Part shown: piece after piece, positions 47,168 through 55,831 of the stretch
How the letters are laid out: each line of letters begins with the position of its first letter
How positions within the stretch are numbered: position 1 is the stretch's first letter
Origin: Rhodocyclaceae bacterium
GTDB lineage: Bacteria > Pseudomonadota > Gammaproteobacteria > Burkholderiales > CAIKXV01
Assembly: GCA_020248265.1 (NCBI GenBank)
Contig: JADCHX010000011.1
Location: 62,001-126,000 of the forward strand
Length of the DNA: 64,000 nucleotides
Direction: 5' to 3'
Program-made: the position numbers and the translations under genes
Notes under the pieces: generated by a model
What the model was told of the DNA's origin: nothing
Databases searched by the model: none
What the model saw: only the letters and a program-made list of their open reading frames with translations

Positions 47168-48190
47168 CTACTGCGGTATCGCCAGCTTTGCAGCGCCGAT
47201 GATCTTTCCCCAGCGCTCGAACTCGGCGCGCAGGTAGGTTCGGAACTCCGCCGGGCCCTTCAGGTCGAGCTCGCCGCCGAGGTCGGCGAGCTGTGCCTGC
47301 ACCTCGGGTACCCGGGCGGCGGCGATCATCTCCTGCGCCAGCCACTCGTTGACCGGTACCGGCGTCTTCGCCGGCGACAGGAACCCGAACCAGCCGCTGA
47401 CGATCAGGTCCTTCATCCCGGCCTCGCCGGCCGAGGGCACGTCCGGCGCCGCCTTCGAACGCATCGGGCTGGTCAGCGCCAGCGCGCGCAGCTTGCCTGC
47501 CCGCACCTGCGGCAGCACGCCGGGCAGATTGTCGATCAGCATGTCGATCTGGCCGCCGACCAGGTCGGACACTGCAGCCGAGGTGCCCTTGTAGGGGACG
47601 TGGATCATCTGTGCGCCGGCCAGCGTGCGGAACAGTTCGCCCGACAGGTGGGCGGTCGTGCCCTGTCCGGCCGAACCGAAGCTCACGCTGCCGGGGCGGG
47701 CATTGACCAGCTTCACCATGTCGGCCAGCGTCTTCGCCGGCACGCTGGGGTGCACTACCGCGATGTTGGGCACTGCCGTGATCAGCGCGATCGGAGCGAG
47801 GTCGCGGTCGACGACATAGGGAACCTTGCCCATGTGCGGGCTCATCGTCAGCGGGCCGGCGGCACCCAGCAGCAGCGTATGGCCATCCGGGCTTGCAGAC
47901 GTGACTGCGACGATGCCGATGGCTGCACCGGCGCCCGGGCGGTTCTCGACGACGAAGCGCTGTCCGACGGTCGTCGACAGCCGCTGGCCGATCACGCGCC
48001 CGACGATGTCGCTGGTGCCGCCCGGCGGGAACGGCACCACCAGCCGTACCGGCTGCGCCGGGTAGCCAGCCGGGCGGTCGGCCGCCACTGCCGGCACTGC
48101 CAGCAGGCACAGCAGGGCAGCGGCGGCAGCCGCGAATGAACGCCCTCGAGGTACGGGCTTCGTGTACGGCAGTACGGCAGCGGCTGGCAT
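47168..48190 (-). CDS. Bug/TctC-family periplasmic solute receptor
   Basis: A 340-residue Bug receptor. The signal peptide ends near VPAVAA; the mature part has YPAQPVRLVVPFPPGGTSD, ENRPGAGAAIGIVAVTSA and HVPYKGTSAAVSDLVGGQ, all typical. GAGGAG precedes the ATG by ten bases. It follows the dioxygenase alpha and beta genes on the same strand (14 bases after beta), so it probably brings in the aromatic or other carboxylic acid those enzymes attack. Confidence 0.95.
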   Translation of the reverse strand: MPAAAVLPYTKPVPRGRSFAAAAAALLCLLAVPAVAADRPAGYPAQPVRLVVPFPPGGTSDIVGRVIGQRLSTTVGQRFVVENRPGAGAAIGIVAVTSASPDGHTLLLGAAGPLTMSPHMGKVPYVVDRDLAPIALITAVPNIAVVHPSVPAKTLADMVKLVNARPGSVSFGSAGQGTTAHLSGELFRTLAGAQMIHVPYKGTSAAVSDLVGGQIDMLIDNLPGVLPQVRAGKLRALALTSPMRSKAAPDVPSAGEAGMKDLIVSGWFGFLSPAKTPVPVNEWLAQEMIAAARVPEVQAQLADLGGELDLKGPAEFRTYLRAEFERWGKIIGAAKLAIPQ

Positions 48191-48204
48191 GGAACGGGTT
48201 CTCC

Positions 48205-48732
48205 TCAGAGCGGGATGACCAGCAGCGTGTCGAGGTTGCGCGAATCGAGGACCACCGTGCGGCTGCGGATCAGCAGTCTGCCTTCGGCCTCGACGAACAC
48301 ATCGTCGTAGGTCCCGACTGCGAACAGCGTTGTTTCGCCGGTCTGCATCACCCGGGTCACGTTGAAGCTGGTCAATACCCTTCGTGCAGATGCAATCTCC
48401 GTGCCATCGCTGCCGGGCGCAGCCGGCGCGAAGCGCGGCATCGACAGCACGTGACGGTAAGTGTGGGGATCGAACACGTTGCCATGCCGGATCGCCAGGA
48501 CGCGGTCGCGCAGCATGCCCCGGCCTTCGCAATGCATCAGCCCGATCTGCCAGCCGTTCGCACGGCCCTCGCGCGTCTCGACCCGGTACAGACAGTCTTC
48601 CGAAAAGTAGTCGGGCCAGGCCTCGAGGTTGTCGTCGTCGATCGCGCCGGCACAGTCGGTGCATGTCTGCCCGGCGGCGAGCAGGAACTCGCGGTCGGCT
48701 GTGGTGTAACCCATCGTGGTCGCCATGCTCAT
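48205..48732 (-). CDS. Ring-hydroxylating dioxygenase beta subunit (SnoaL-like fold)
   Basis: A 175-residue small subunit of aromatic-ring-hydroxylating dioxygenases. It has the cone-shaped SnoaL/NTF2-like pattern: LEAWPDYFSEDCLYRVETRE, FDPHTYRHVLS, SFNVTRVMQTGETTLFAVG and RSRTVVLDSRNLDTLL. Beta subunits are structural and hold the alpha trimer together. The ATG overlaps the alpha-subunit stop (ATGA), and a Bug receptor gene follows 14 bases after its stop. Confidence 0.88.
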   Translation of the reverse strand: MSMATTMGYTTADREFLLAAGQTCTDCAGAIDDDNLEAWPDYFSEDCLYRVETREGRANGWQIGLMHCEGRGMLRDRVLAIRHGNVFDPHTYRHVLSMPRFAPAAPGSDGTEIASARRVLTSFNVTRVMQTGETTLFAVGTYDDVFVEAEGRLLIRSRTVVLDSRNLDTLLVIPL

Positions 48733-49985
48733 AACCCCATCAGTCCGCGCCACTGCTGCCAGAACCCGCGTACCGCGGCCTCGGACACGCGGCTCTGCCG
48801 TTCGGTGCCGACGCCATGGCCACCCATCTCGACGATCGCACCGTGGCCCTGGTCGCCACGGGTGGTGCGCTGTACAGCGTTGCCGATGAAGCCATCCTCC
48901 AGCGAGACCAGCCCGGCCGGCCCCACCAGGTTGCTCTGCATCAACCGCATGCGCAGCTGTTCCGGCGTGTCGTCTTCGTAGGCGAATACCCACCACTGCA
49001 GGTCGCATCGGTCGAGGCCGCGCGGTACCAGCAGGCGTACGGCGAGCGTGTTCTGGATCTGCTGCAGGAACACGTTCGGGAACAGCGTCTGGATCATGTG
49101 GGTGATGCCGTCGGGGAACTCTGGCCAGGTCTTGAGCAGCCGCCGGTCCTCGATTGCCAGGTCACGCATCGAGCGCAGGCCGCCCGACGCGTAGTCGGTG
49201 CCCTCGGCATCGTCGGTGGCCATCTTCGACCAGCTCAGGTGCGAGCCGCCGGCCTCGTTCACTTCGACCGCGCCATCCATCGACAGCCGGTTCAGGCCGA
49301 AGGTGGCGAAGAAGGTGTGCAGCAGGCTGGCATGGTACGAGTCGCGGACGTTCTCGGCGTAGAGCTTCCAGTTGTTGGGCAGCACCTGCGTGTAGCCGCC
49401 GATCAGCCGGATCGGCTTGTGGAAAAAACGCTCCAGGCTCCAGACCATGCGCGGGCCGAACCATTCGGCGACCGGCGGCAACTGGTCGGAGAAGGTCGCG
49501 AACACCAGGTTGCGGATGGTGTCGACGCGCAGCTCGCGCAGTCCGTGCTTGGTGATGTCGAAGTCGGCCGGCATGCCGCCCTGCCCGCGCACGCCGCGCT
49601 TGAACGCGATGCTCTGCAGCTTGCCGTCGAGGCTGTACACCCAGTTGTGGTACATGCAGGTGAAGTTCTCTGCCTTGCCGTGCCGCTCGAGACAGAGCAT
49701 CGAGCCACGGTGCACGCAGCGGTTCACGAACACCCGTATGCGGTCGGCCACCGGGTCGCGCACCACGATCACCGGTGTCTCGCCGATCCAGTTGGTGCGG
49801 TACTGGCCGGGTTCGGCGACTTCGAGGTCGAGGCAGACCAGATTCCAGGTCTCGCCCTGGAACAGCAGCTTCTGCTCGGCTTCGGCGATCTGCGGGTCGT
49901 TGTAGACCCTGAACGGCACGCGGGCCAGCCCTTCGTCTGGCCATCGGAACATGCCGTCGGTCTCGACCGGGGATGGAGTGTTCAT
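48729..49985 (-). CDS. Aromatic-ring-hydroxylating dioxygenase alpha subunit (Rieske oxygenase)
   Basis: A 418-residue Rieske non-heme iron oxygenase large subunit. The Rieske cluster ligands are C90-x-H92 and C110-x2-H113. The mononuclear iron site has D215, H218 and H223 (DSYHASLLH). The catalytic domain should add O2 to an aromatic acid or open a related ring; the substrate is unknown. Electrons likely come from the Rieske ferredoxin encoded divergently; no reductase gene is seen nearby. The true ATG lies inside a longer frame. A TGTGATCACA palindrome sits 56 bases before the start. Confidence 0.93.
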   Translation of the reverse strand: MNTPSPVETDGMFRWPDEGLARVPFRVYNDPQIAEAEQKLLFQGETWNLVCLDLEVAEPGQYRTNWIGETPVIVVRDPVADRIRVFVNRCVHRGSMLCLERHGKAENFTCMYHNWVYSLDGKLQSIAFKRGVRGQGGMPADFDITKHGLRELRVDTIRNLVFATFSDQLPPVAEWFGPRMVWSLERFFHKPIRLIGGYTQVLPNNWKLYAENVRDSYHASLLHTFFATFGLNRLSMDGAVEVNEAGGSHLSWSKMATDDAEGTDYASGGLRSMRDLAIEDRRLLKTWPEFPDGITHMIQTLFPNVFLQQIQNTLAVRLLVPRGLDRCDLQWWVFAYEDDTPEQLRMRLMQSNLVGPAGLVSLEDGFIGNAVQRTTRGDQGHGAIVEMGGHGVGTERQSRVSEAAVRGFWQQWRGLMGL

Positions 49986-50040
49986 CGGGACTGCCTCCGC
50001 ACGGGTTTCAAGCGCACGATCGTACATGGAATGGCTCGGA

Positions 50041-50052
50041 CTGTGATCACAG
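50041..50052. promoter_or_regulatory. Palindrome CTGTGATCACAG between dioxygenase and ferredoxin genes
   Basis: A perfect 12-base palindrome lies in the 146-base divergent gap between the alpha-subunit gene and the Rieske ferredoxin gene. Its inner ten bases are identical to the palindrome before the F420 operon. Its position suits an operator for the leftward dioxygenase genes, the rightward genes or both. Confidence 0.5.
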
Positions 50053-50131
50053 GCCGGCGCTTCCAGCCTCCCGTCGTGTATCCTGTTCATCGCCTTTGGG
50101 CTAACACCTGGAAGACGGCGGGGGAAGTTTG

Positions 50132-50440
50132 ATGAGCGAGTGGATCGACGTATGCGCGCACGGCGACGTGCCGGAAGACGGCACCCTTCTGGTGCGCGTC
50201 GAGGGCGAGCAGGTCTGTCTGTACAACCTGGACGGCGAGGTGTTCGCCACGCATGACCGTTGCACCCATGCATCGGCGAGCCTGGCCGATGGTTTCATCA
50301 CCGACGGCAAGATCGAATGCCCGATCCACAGTGGACTTTTCGACATCCGTACCGGTCGTGCGCTGACCGCGCCGTGCACCATCGACCTGAAGGTCTATCC
50401 GGTGCGCGTCGATGGCGGCCGCGTGCTGGTGCGGGCGTGA
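50132..50440 (+). CDS. Rieske [2Fe-2S] ferredoxin
   Basis: A 102-residue soluble Rieske ferredoxin with C44-x-H46 (RCTHAS) and C63-x2-H66 (CPIHSG), typical of electron carriers for multicomponent ring-hydroxylating dioxygenases. It lies divergent from the oxygenase alpha gene and should feed it electrons. The ATG with GGGGGAAG upstream is taken rather than the TTG just before it. The octopine-dehydrogenase-like gene follows after 49 bases. Confidence 0.93.
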   Translation: MSEWIDVCAHGDVPEDGTLLVRVEGEQVCLYNLDGEVFATHDRCTHASASLADGFITDGKIECPIHSGLFDIRTGRALTAPCTIDLKVYPVRVDGGRVLVRA

Positions 50441-50489
50441 ACGACCTTCGCACCATCGTGGTGCCGGTGTCCGGCAGGAGGTACTGAAC

Positions 50490-51575
50490 ATGCACGTGGC
50501 CGTGATCGGGGCTGGTGCCGGAGGCGCGGCAGCCGTCGCCGAGGCGACGCTGGCGGGGCACAGGGTCAGCCTGTGGAACCGCTCGGCGCAAACGCTCGCG
50601 CCGTTCATCGCGCGCGGCGGCGTCGAGTATGAAGGCGTGTTCGGCGAAGGCTTCGCCGAGCCGGCCCTGATGACCTCGGACATCGGCCATGCGATCGACG
50701 GTGCGGATGTCGCGCTGGTATGCCTGCCGACACTGTCCCATGTGGCCGTCGCAAGCGACCTGGCGCGAGCCGGTGCGCATCGGCTGCCGGTCGTGCTCAA
50801 TCCTGGCCATACCGGCGGCGCGCTCGAGTTCTCGCATGCGTATGCCGTGGCGAGCGGGGGAGCGGTGCCGCCGGTCGCGGAGTTCCATACGCTGTCGTAC
50901 ATCGCCCGCAAGTACCAGCCGGCGCGGGTGACGATCACCGGCCGTGCGAAATTCCTGCGCCTGGGCGTGCTCCCCGGCGGCGAGGCCGCCGCGGCTGCCG
51001 CGACGGTGCTCTACCCGGTCGCGCAGCGCGTCGGCGACGTGCTCGACTCCAGCCTGGCCAACCTCAACATGGTTCTGCACGCGCCCGGCGCGGTACTCGG
51101 CGCGGCGTGGGTCGAGGCGACCCGCGGCGACTTCACGTTCTACGTACAGGGCATGACGCCCGGCGTGATCCGGGTGATGCGCCAGCTCGATGCCGAACGC
51201 ATCGCGGTGGCGGCGGCCTTCGGGCATGCGCTGCCCGGCGTTGCAGCCGAGATGCAGCGCTACGGTACGGTCGAACCCTGGGTCACCGATACCGATGACC
51301 TGCTGAACGCGATCGCCAGCGGCGAGGCCAACCGCCGGATCCGTGCGCCCGATTCGCTCGAACACCGCTACTACCGCGAAGACTTCGGGCACGGGCTGCT
51401 GCCGTTCATCGAGATCGCGCGCATCGCAGGCGTACCGACCCCGGTGGCCGACGCGCTGTACCGCCTCGGCGGCGCGCTCACAGGCACGGATTTCGCAGCG
51501 GTCGGGCGTACCGCGGCGACGATGGGCATCGAAGGCATGGACCGGGCGGCGCTGCTGCGCCGGATCCGCGGTTGA
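50490..51575 (+). CDS. NAD/NADP octopine/nopaline dehydrogenase family protein
   Basis: A 361-residue dehydrogenase with an N-terminal Rossmann domain (VAVIGAGAGGAAAVAEATLAG) and the C-terminal octopine-dehydrogenase helical domain (DVLDSSLANLNMVLHAPGAV, YVQGMTPGVIRVM). Such enzymes reduce an imine between an amino acid and a keto acid, or oxidise the opine formed. Here a catabolic role is more likely, as it lies between a Rieske ferredoxin and a luciferase-like monooxygenase gene. AGGAGG precedes the ATG. Confidence 0.92.
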   Translation: MHVAVIGAGAGGAAAVAEATLAGHRVSLWNRSAQTLAPFIARGGVEYEGVFGEGFAEPALMTSDIGHAIDGADVALVCLPTLSHVAVASDLARAGAHRLPVVLNPGHTGGALEFSHAYAVASGGAVPPVAEFHTLSYIARKYQPARVTITGRAKFLRLGVLPGGEAAAAAATVLYPVAQRVGDVLDSSLANLNMVLHAPGAVLGAAWVEATRGDFTFYVQGMTPGVIRVMRQLDAERIAVAAAFGHALPGVAAEMQRYGTVEPWVTDTDDLLNAIASGEANRRIRAPDSLEHRYYREDFGHGLLPFIEIARIAGVPTPVADALYRLGGALTGTDFAAVGRTAATMGIEGMDRAALLRRIRG

Positions 51576-51597
51576 ACCAGACCAGCAGGGTGATTGC

Positions 51598-52593
51598 GTG
51601 ACAGTAAACATCGGCATCAGCTTCGACGGCTTCTCTACCTTCGGCGAATCCCTCGACACCGCGCGCGAGGCCGAGGCGGCCGGCGCTTCCAGCTTCTGGA
51701 TGGCCGAGCACCTCGGGTATCGCGATCCGCTCACCTCCTGCATGGCCTTCGCGATGGCGACGCAGCGTGCCACGGTGGTGCCCACCGCCATCAGTCCGTT
51801 CCTGCGCAACCCGGTGCCGCTCGCGATGGCGATGGCGACGCTCGCCGAAGCGGCCCCGGGCCGCGTCGCCATCGCCATCGGCGTCGGCAACCCGCTGTTC
51901 CTCGCCGAGGCCGGGCTGAAGCTCGAGAAGCCGCTGGTGGCCAACCGCGAGTACCTCGCGGCGCTGCGCGGCCTGTGGTCGGGCGAACCGGTGCAGCAGC
52001 CCGAAGCGATGCTGCACCGGCTCGCCGGCGCCCGCATGATGTTCCGGCCGCCGCAGCCGATACCGGTCTATCTCGCCCCGATGAAGGAGCAGATGCTGCG
52101 CTTCGCCGGGAAGTCGGCGGACGGCGCGGTGCTGTCGGCAGGGCTGTCCGCCGAGTTCGTCAAGGCTTCCTACGCGCTGGTCGATGAAGGTGCAACGGCG
52201 GCCGGGCGTGATCCCGCGTCGGTACGCAAGGCCGCCTACATCTTCTTCGTTGCCTCGAAGGATGAGCGCGACGCGATGCAGAAGAGCCGTACCAAGCTGG
52301 CCTTCGTGCTGCGCAACCGCTACATCGACGATGGCATCGCGCACTCGGGCATCCCGATCGACCAGGAAGCGATCATCGACGCGGTATCGCGGCGCGACAT
52401 GGACGAAGCCACGCGGCTGGTACCGGAGGCCGCCGTCGAAGCGTTCGCGGTGTGGGGCGACCGCAAGCGCTGCGCGCGCCGCCTGCAGGACTACATCGAT
52501 GCGGGCGTCACCGAGCCGGTGCTCTACCTGACCGGCACCGAATCCGATCGCAGCGAGTCGCTGGCGGTCATCCGTGAGTTCGCGTTAGCATGA
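51598..52593 (+). CDS. Luciferase-like monooxygenase family protein, possible F420 user
   Basis: A 331-residue bacterial-luciferase-like TIM barrel (LLM class). It has GASSFWMAEHLGYRDP, the cofactor side PTAISPFLRNPVPLAMAMATL, and GRVAIAIGVGNPLFLAEAG. These segments resemble F420-dependent members such as methylene-tetrahydromethanopterin reductase and actinobacterial F420 oxidoreductases, although FMN-dependent relatives share the fold. The F420 operon 4.6 kb away makes F420 use plausible. The start is GTG with CAGGG upstream. Its stop overlaps an ATG in the frame of the following Bug gene, suggesting cotranscription. Confidence 0.88.
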   Translation: MTVNIGISFDGFSTFGESLDTAREAEAAGASSFWMAEHLGYRDPLTSCMAFAMATQRATVVPTAISPFLRNPVPLAMAMATLAEAAPGRVAIAIGVGNPLFLAEAGLKLEKPLVANREYLAALRGLWSGEPVQQPEAMLHRLAGARMMFRPPQPIPVYLAPMKEQMLRFAGKSADGAVLSAGLSAEFVKASYALVDEGATAAGRDPASVRKAAYIFFVASKDERDAMQKSRTKLAFVLRNRYIDDGIAHSGIPIDQEAIIDAVSRRDMDEATRLVPEAAVEAFAVWGDRKRCARRLQDYIDAGVTEPVLYLTGTESDRSESLAVIREFALA

Positions 52594-52622
52594 AAACAGC
52601 CAGCCATCCGGGAGAGCACGCC

Positions 52623-53654
52623 GTGAACAGCCTCGAATGCAGCCGTCCCTCGAACCCGCGACGCCATCGCCGCCGCCTCGCAGCCGTCCGACGGACGATG
52701 GCTGCGGCACTGGCCGCCGCATGCTCGGTCATCGCGCTGCCCGCCGCGATCGCCCAGGCCTTCCCGTCGCAGCCGATCACCATGATCGTGCCCTGGCCGC
52801 CCGGTGGTGGCAGCGACATCGCGATGCGCCTGGTCGCGGATGCGGCCTCCAGGCGCATGGGTCAGCCGATGGTGGTGGTCAACAGGCCGGGCGCTGGCGG
52901 CACCATCGGACTGAAGGAGATGGCTTCGTCGAGGCCGGATGGCTACACGATCGCCATGGTGGCCACCGGCGCCGTGTTTGCGCAATACAACAACCCGAAC
53001 GCGAACGCGTTGTCCGACTTCGAGCCGATCGCCTTTTTCGGCGACGATCCGGTGGTGCTGTCCGTCGGCGCGAAGACCAGCATCAAGACCCTCGCCGATT
53101 ACATCGCTGCGGCAAGGGCGAACCCCGGCAAGCTGCGCAATGGCAATGACCAGCCAGGCGGTTCTTCGCATGTGGCGGCGTCCCTGATGGAGCGCACCCT
53201 CGGGGCGAAGATCAACAAGATCGCCTACGCCGGCTTCGCGCCGACCGTGCAGGCGCTGCTCTCGGGTGAGATCGACTCGGCGACCGTGCCGGCGCCGGAC
53301 ATTTCGCAGCACCACGGTTCGGGTGCCGCCCGCAGCCTCGCGATTGCCGGGACCCAGCGCCATTTCCTGCTGCCCGATGTGCCGACGTTCCGCGAGCAGG
53401 GCATCGACTTCATCGCCGGTACCTGGCGCTACATCGCAGCGCCCCGGGGAACGCCGGCCGACCGGCTCGCCATCCTGGAGGCGAGGTTGCTCGAGACGAT
53501 GCGCGACAAGGGATTCATCGAGAAGGCACGCGCGGCAGGCTTCATCGTCGAGCCGCTGAACCGCGCCGATACCGCGAAGCGGTTGGTCGCCGAGGACGCG
53601 GCGATGTACCCGGTGTTCCTCGAGGCGGGCCTGGTCCGCGCCCGGCAGAAGTAG
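52623..53654 (+). CDS. Bug/TctC-family periplasmic solute receptor
   Basis: A Bug receptor of 343 residues from a GTG preceded by GGGAGAG, or 354 from an ATG at 52590 overlapping the previous stop. An Arg-rich n-region and signal peptide end at AAIAQ; the mature part has AFPSQPITMIVPWPPGGGSD and NRPGAGGTIGLKEMAS. The usual PYKG loop is YAGFAPTVQALLSGE, a departure in the ligand-closing loop. It stands immediately before tctB and tctA, so it is the natural receptor of this transporter. Confidence 0.93.
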   Translation: MNSLECSRPSNPRRHRRRLAAVRRTMAAALAAACSVIALPAAIAQAFPSQPITMIVPWPPGGGSDIAMRLVADAASRRMGQPMVVVNRPGAGGTIGLKEMASSRPDGYTIAMVATGAVFAQYNNPNANALSDFEPIAFFGDDPVVLSVGAKTSIKTLADYIAAARANPGKLRNGNDQPGGSSHVAASLMERTLGAKINKIAYAGFAPTVQALLSGEIDSATVPAPDISQHHGSGAARSLAIAGTQRHFLLPDVPTFREQGIDFIAGTWRYIAAPRGTPADRLAILEARLLETMRDKGFIEKARAAGFIVEPLNRADTAKRLVAEDAAMYPVFLEAGLVRARQK

Positions 53655-53691
53655 GTACCTGTCCGACACGGTTGTCGGCAGTCCTCGGACG

Positions 53692-54147
53692 ATGTCCCGC
53701 TGGCTCAACCAGGACACCCTCGCCGGCGCGCTGTTCCTGGCGATCGGCGCGGGTGGCCTGGTTGCCGGCCGCTCGCTGAACGTCGGCACTGCCGATGCGA
53801 TGGGCGAGGGCTACGTGCCGCTTGCGGCCTGCTGGCTGATGGTCGGGCTCGGCCTGCTGATCGCCGCCGGTGGTCTGCGTGCGTCGGCGCCGGCGGTCGC
53901 ACCCGGTCGCCTGCGGCCGCTGCTGGCGGTCACCGCCGCCGTGCTCGCCTTTGCGTTCGCGCTCGAGCCGCTCGGCGTCGTGATCGCGATCTTCGCGTCC
54001 GCGCTGTGCGCGGCCCGTGCGGTACCCGGCGTGGCGTTGCGTTCGGTGCTTCTGCCGGCCGCCGTGTTGTCGCTGGCCGTGCTGGCGATCTTCGTCTGGG
54101 GCCTCGGCCTGCCGCTGCATGCCTTGCCCCGACTGGGCGGCGGATGA
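53692..54147 (+). CDS. tctB: Tripartite tricarboxylate transporter small membrane subunit TctB
   Basis: A 151-residue protein with four predicted transmembrane helices, first at residues 9-26, typical of TctB. It is poorly conserved in sequence as usual for the family; identity rests on size, topology and position between a Bug receptor and tctA. With TctA it forms the membrane part of a secondary transporter driven by an ion gradient. The ATG was chosen with residues SRWLNQDTLAGALFLAIGAG. Confidence 0.9.
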   Translation: MSRWLNQDTLAGALFLAIGAGGLVAGRSLNVGTADAMGEGYVPLAACWLMVGLGLLIAAGGLRASAPAVAPGRLRPLLAVTAAVLAFAFALEPLGVVIAIFASALCAARAVPGVALRSVLLPAAVLSLAVLAIFVWGLGLPLHALPRLGGG

Positions 54148-54189
54148 CATGAGCAGGCGGCCCGGGCGCACGATGGCGCATACCTGCCG

Positions 54190-55710
54190 ATGGACCCGCT
54201 GATGGACCTGCTCACGGCGCTGCTCGGCAACCTCGCGCAGGGCTTCGGCGTCGCGATGACGCCGGTGAACCTCGGCCTGTGCCTGGTTGGCTGCCTGCTG
54301 GGGACGCTGGTCGGCGTGCTGCCCGGCATCGGTCCGACCGCGACGATCGCGATGCTGATGCCGATCACCTTCTACCTCGAGCCGACCGGGGCGCTGATCA
54401 TGCTGGCCGGCGTGTTCTACGGTTCGCAATATGGCGGGTCGACCACCGCCATTCTGGTCAACCTGCCCGGTGAATCGTCGTCGGTGGTCACCTGCCTCGA
54501 CGGCCATGCGATGGCCCGACAGGGGCGGGCCGGCGCGGCGCTGGCGATCGCCGCGCTGGCCTCGCTCTTCGCCGGGACGGTCACCACGCTCGCGATCGCC
54601 ATCGGCGGCCCGGCCATCGCGAGCGTCGCGCTTCTGTTCCAGTCCCCCGACTATGTCGCGGTGATGGTGCTCGGTCTGGTGGCCGCCATCGTCCTTGCCC
54701 ACGGCTCGCTGGTGAAGGCGATGGCGATGATCGTGCTCGGTGTGTTCGTCGGGCTGATCGGCACCGACGTCACCACCGGCGAGCAGCGCTTCACCTTCGG
54801 CATCGACGACCTGTTCGACGGGGTCGGCTTCGTGCCGGTTGCCATGGGGCTGTTCGGCCTGTCCGAGATCATGCTCAACCTGGAGGCACGCGCGCAGAAC
54901 GGCGGGCTTGCGCGCCTGCGCGACCGCTTGTGGCCGTCGCGCGAAGACTTCCGGCGTGCGACGCCCGCGACCGTGCGCGGCACGCTGCTGGGCATCGCGA
55001 TGGGCATCCTGCCAGGCGGTGGCTCGACCATTCCGTCGTTCGCGTCCTACAGTCTCGAGAAGAAGCTGGCGCGTGATCCGTCGCGCTTCGGCCAGGGTGC
55101 GGTGGAGGGCGTGGCCGGGCCGGAGGCGGCCAACAACGCGGGTGCGCAGGCCGGGTTCATCCCGATGCTCGCGCTGGGCATCCCGCCCAACGCGATCATG
55201 GCCCTGCTCGTCGGCGCGCTGATGATCCACGGCATCCAGCCCGGGCCGCAGATCATCGCCAGGCAGCCGGAACTGTTCTGGGGCCTGGTGGTCAGCATGT
55301 GGATCGGCAACCTGATGCTGGTCGTGCTGAACCTGCCGCTGATCGGTCTCTGGGTTCGCCTGATCCAGATGCCGTATCGCTACCTGTTCCCCGCGATCAT
55401 CGTGTTCTGCTGCATCGGCGTGTACAGCCTGCGCAACAGCATGATGGAGGTGGTATTCATGGCGATGGCCGGCGTGGCCGGGTACGTGCTGCGCAAGCTC
55501 GGCTGCGAACCGGCGCCCCTGCTGCTCGGCCTGATCCTCGGGCCGATGCTCGAGGAGAATTTCCGCCGCTCGCTGGCCGTGTCCGGCGGCGACTACATGA
55601 TCTTCCTGCAGCGGCCGATCAGCGCGACGCTGCTGGCCGCTGCCGTCCTGCTGCTGGTGTTCGTGCTGCTGCCGGGGGTGCGCCGGCAGCGGGAACTGCT
55701 GCGCGAGTAG
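54190..55710 (+). CDS. tctA: Tripartite tricarboxylate transporter large membrane subunit TctA
   Basis: A 506-residue TctA with about twelve transmembrane segments. Family signatures are GVLPGIGPTATIAMLMPITF, GVFYGSQYGGSTTAILVNLPG and GILPGGGSTIPSFASY, plus GFIPMLALGIPPNAIMALLVG. It carries the substrate released by a Bug receptor into the cell. It is the only TctA in a window with eleven Bug receptors. The tctBA pair lies between one Bug gene upstream and two downstream, so it may serve several receptors. Confidence 0.96.
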   Translation: MDPLMDLLTALLGNLAQGFGVAMTPVNLGLCLVGCLLGTLVGVLPGIGPTATIAMLMPITFYLEPTGALIMLAGVFYGSQYGGSTTAILVNLPGESSSVVTCLDGHAMARQGRAGAALAIAALASLFAGTVTTLAIAIGGPAIASVALLFQSPDYVAVMVLGLVAAIVLAHGSLVKAMAMIVLGVFVGLIGTDVTTGEQRFTFGIDDLFDGVGFVPVAMGLFGLSEIMLNLEARAQNGGLARLRDRLWPSREDFRRATPATVRGTLLGIAMGILPGGGSTIPSFASYSLEKKLARDPSRFGQGAVEGVAGPEAANNAGAQAGFIPMLALGIPPNAIMALLVGALMIHGIQPGPQIIARQPELFWGLVVSMWIGNLMLVVLNLPLIGLWVRLIQMPYRYLFPAIIVFCCIGVYSLRNSMMEVVFMAMAGVAGYVLRKLGCEPAPLLLGLILGPMLEENFRRSLAVSGGDYMIFLQRPISATLLAAAVLLLVFVLLPGVRRQRELLRE

Positions 55711-55831
55711 GGGCGGGAAGCAGGGGGCTTGCCGCCGGCCGGGGCTGCGGTATGCTGTGAGAATCGCAGGCGCAAGACGCCCGAAGCCGCGGCACGCACA
55801 GCCTGCCCGGCGACATCTCGAGGAGGAGTGG

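Noticed and set aside
47001-48110. Upstream extension of fbiC to a 1214-codon protein
   Set aside because: The extension reads a shadow frame of the Bug gene; CofG-like sequence begins at the TTG near 47000.
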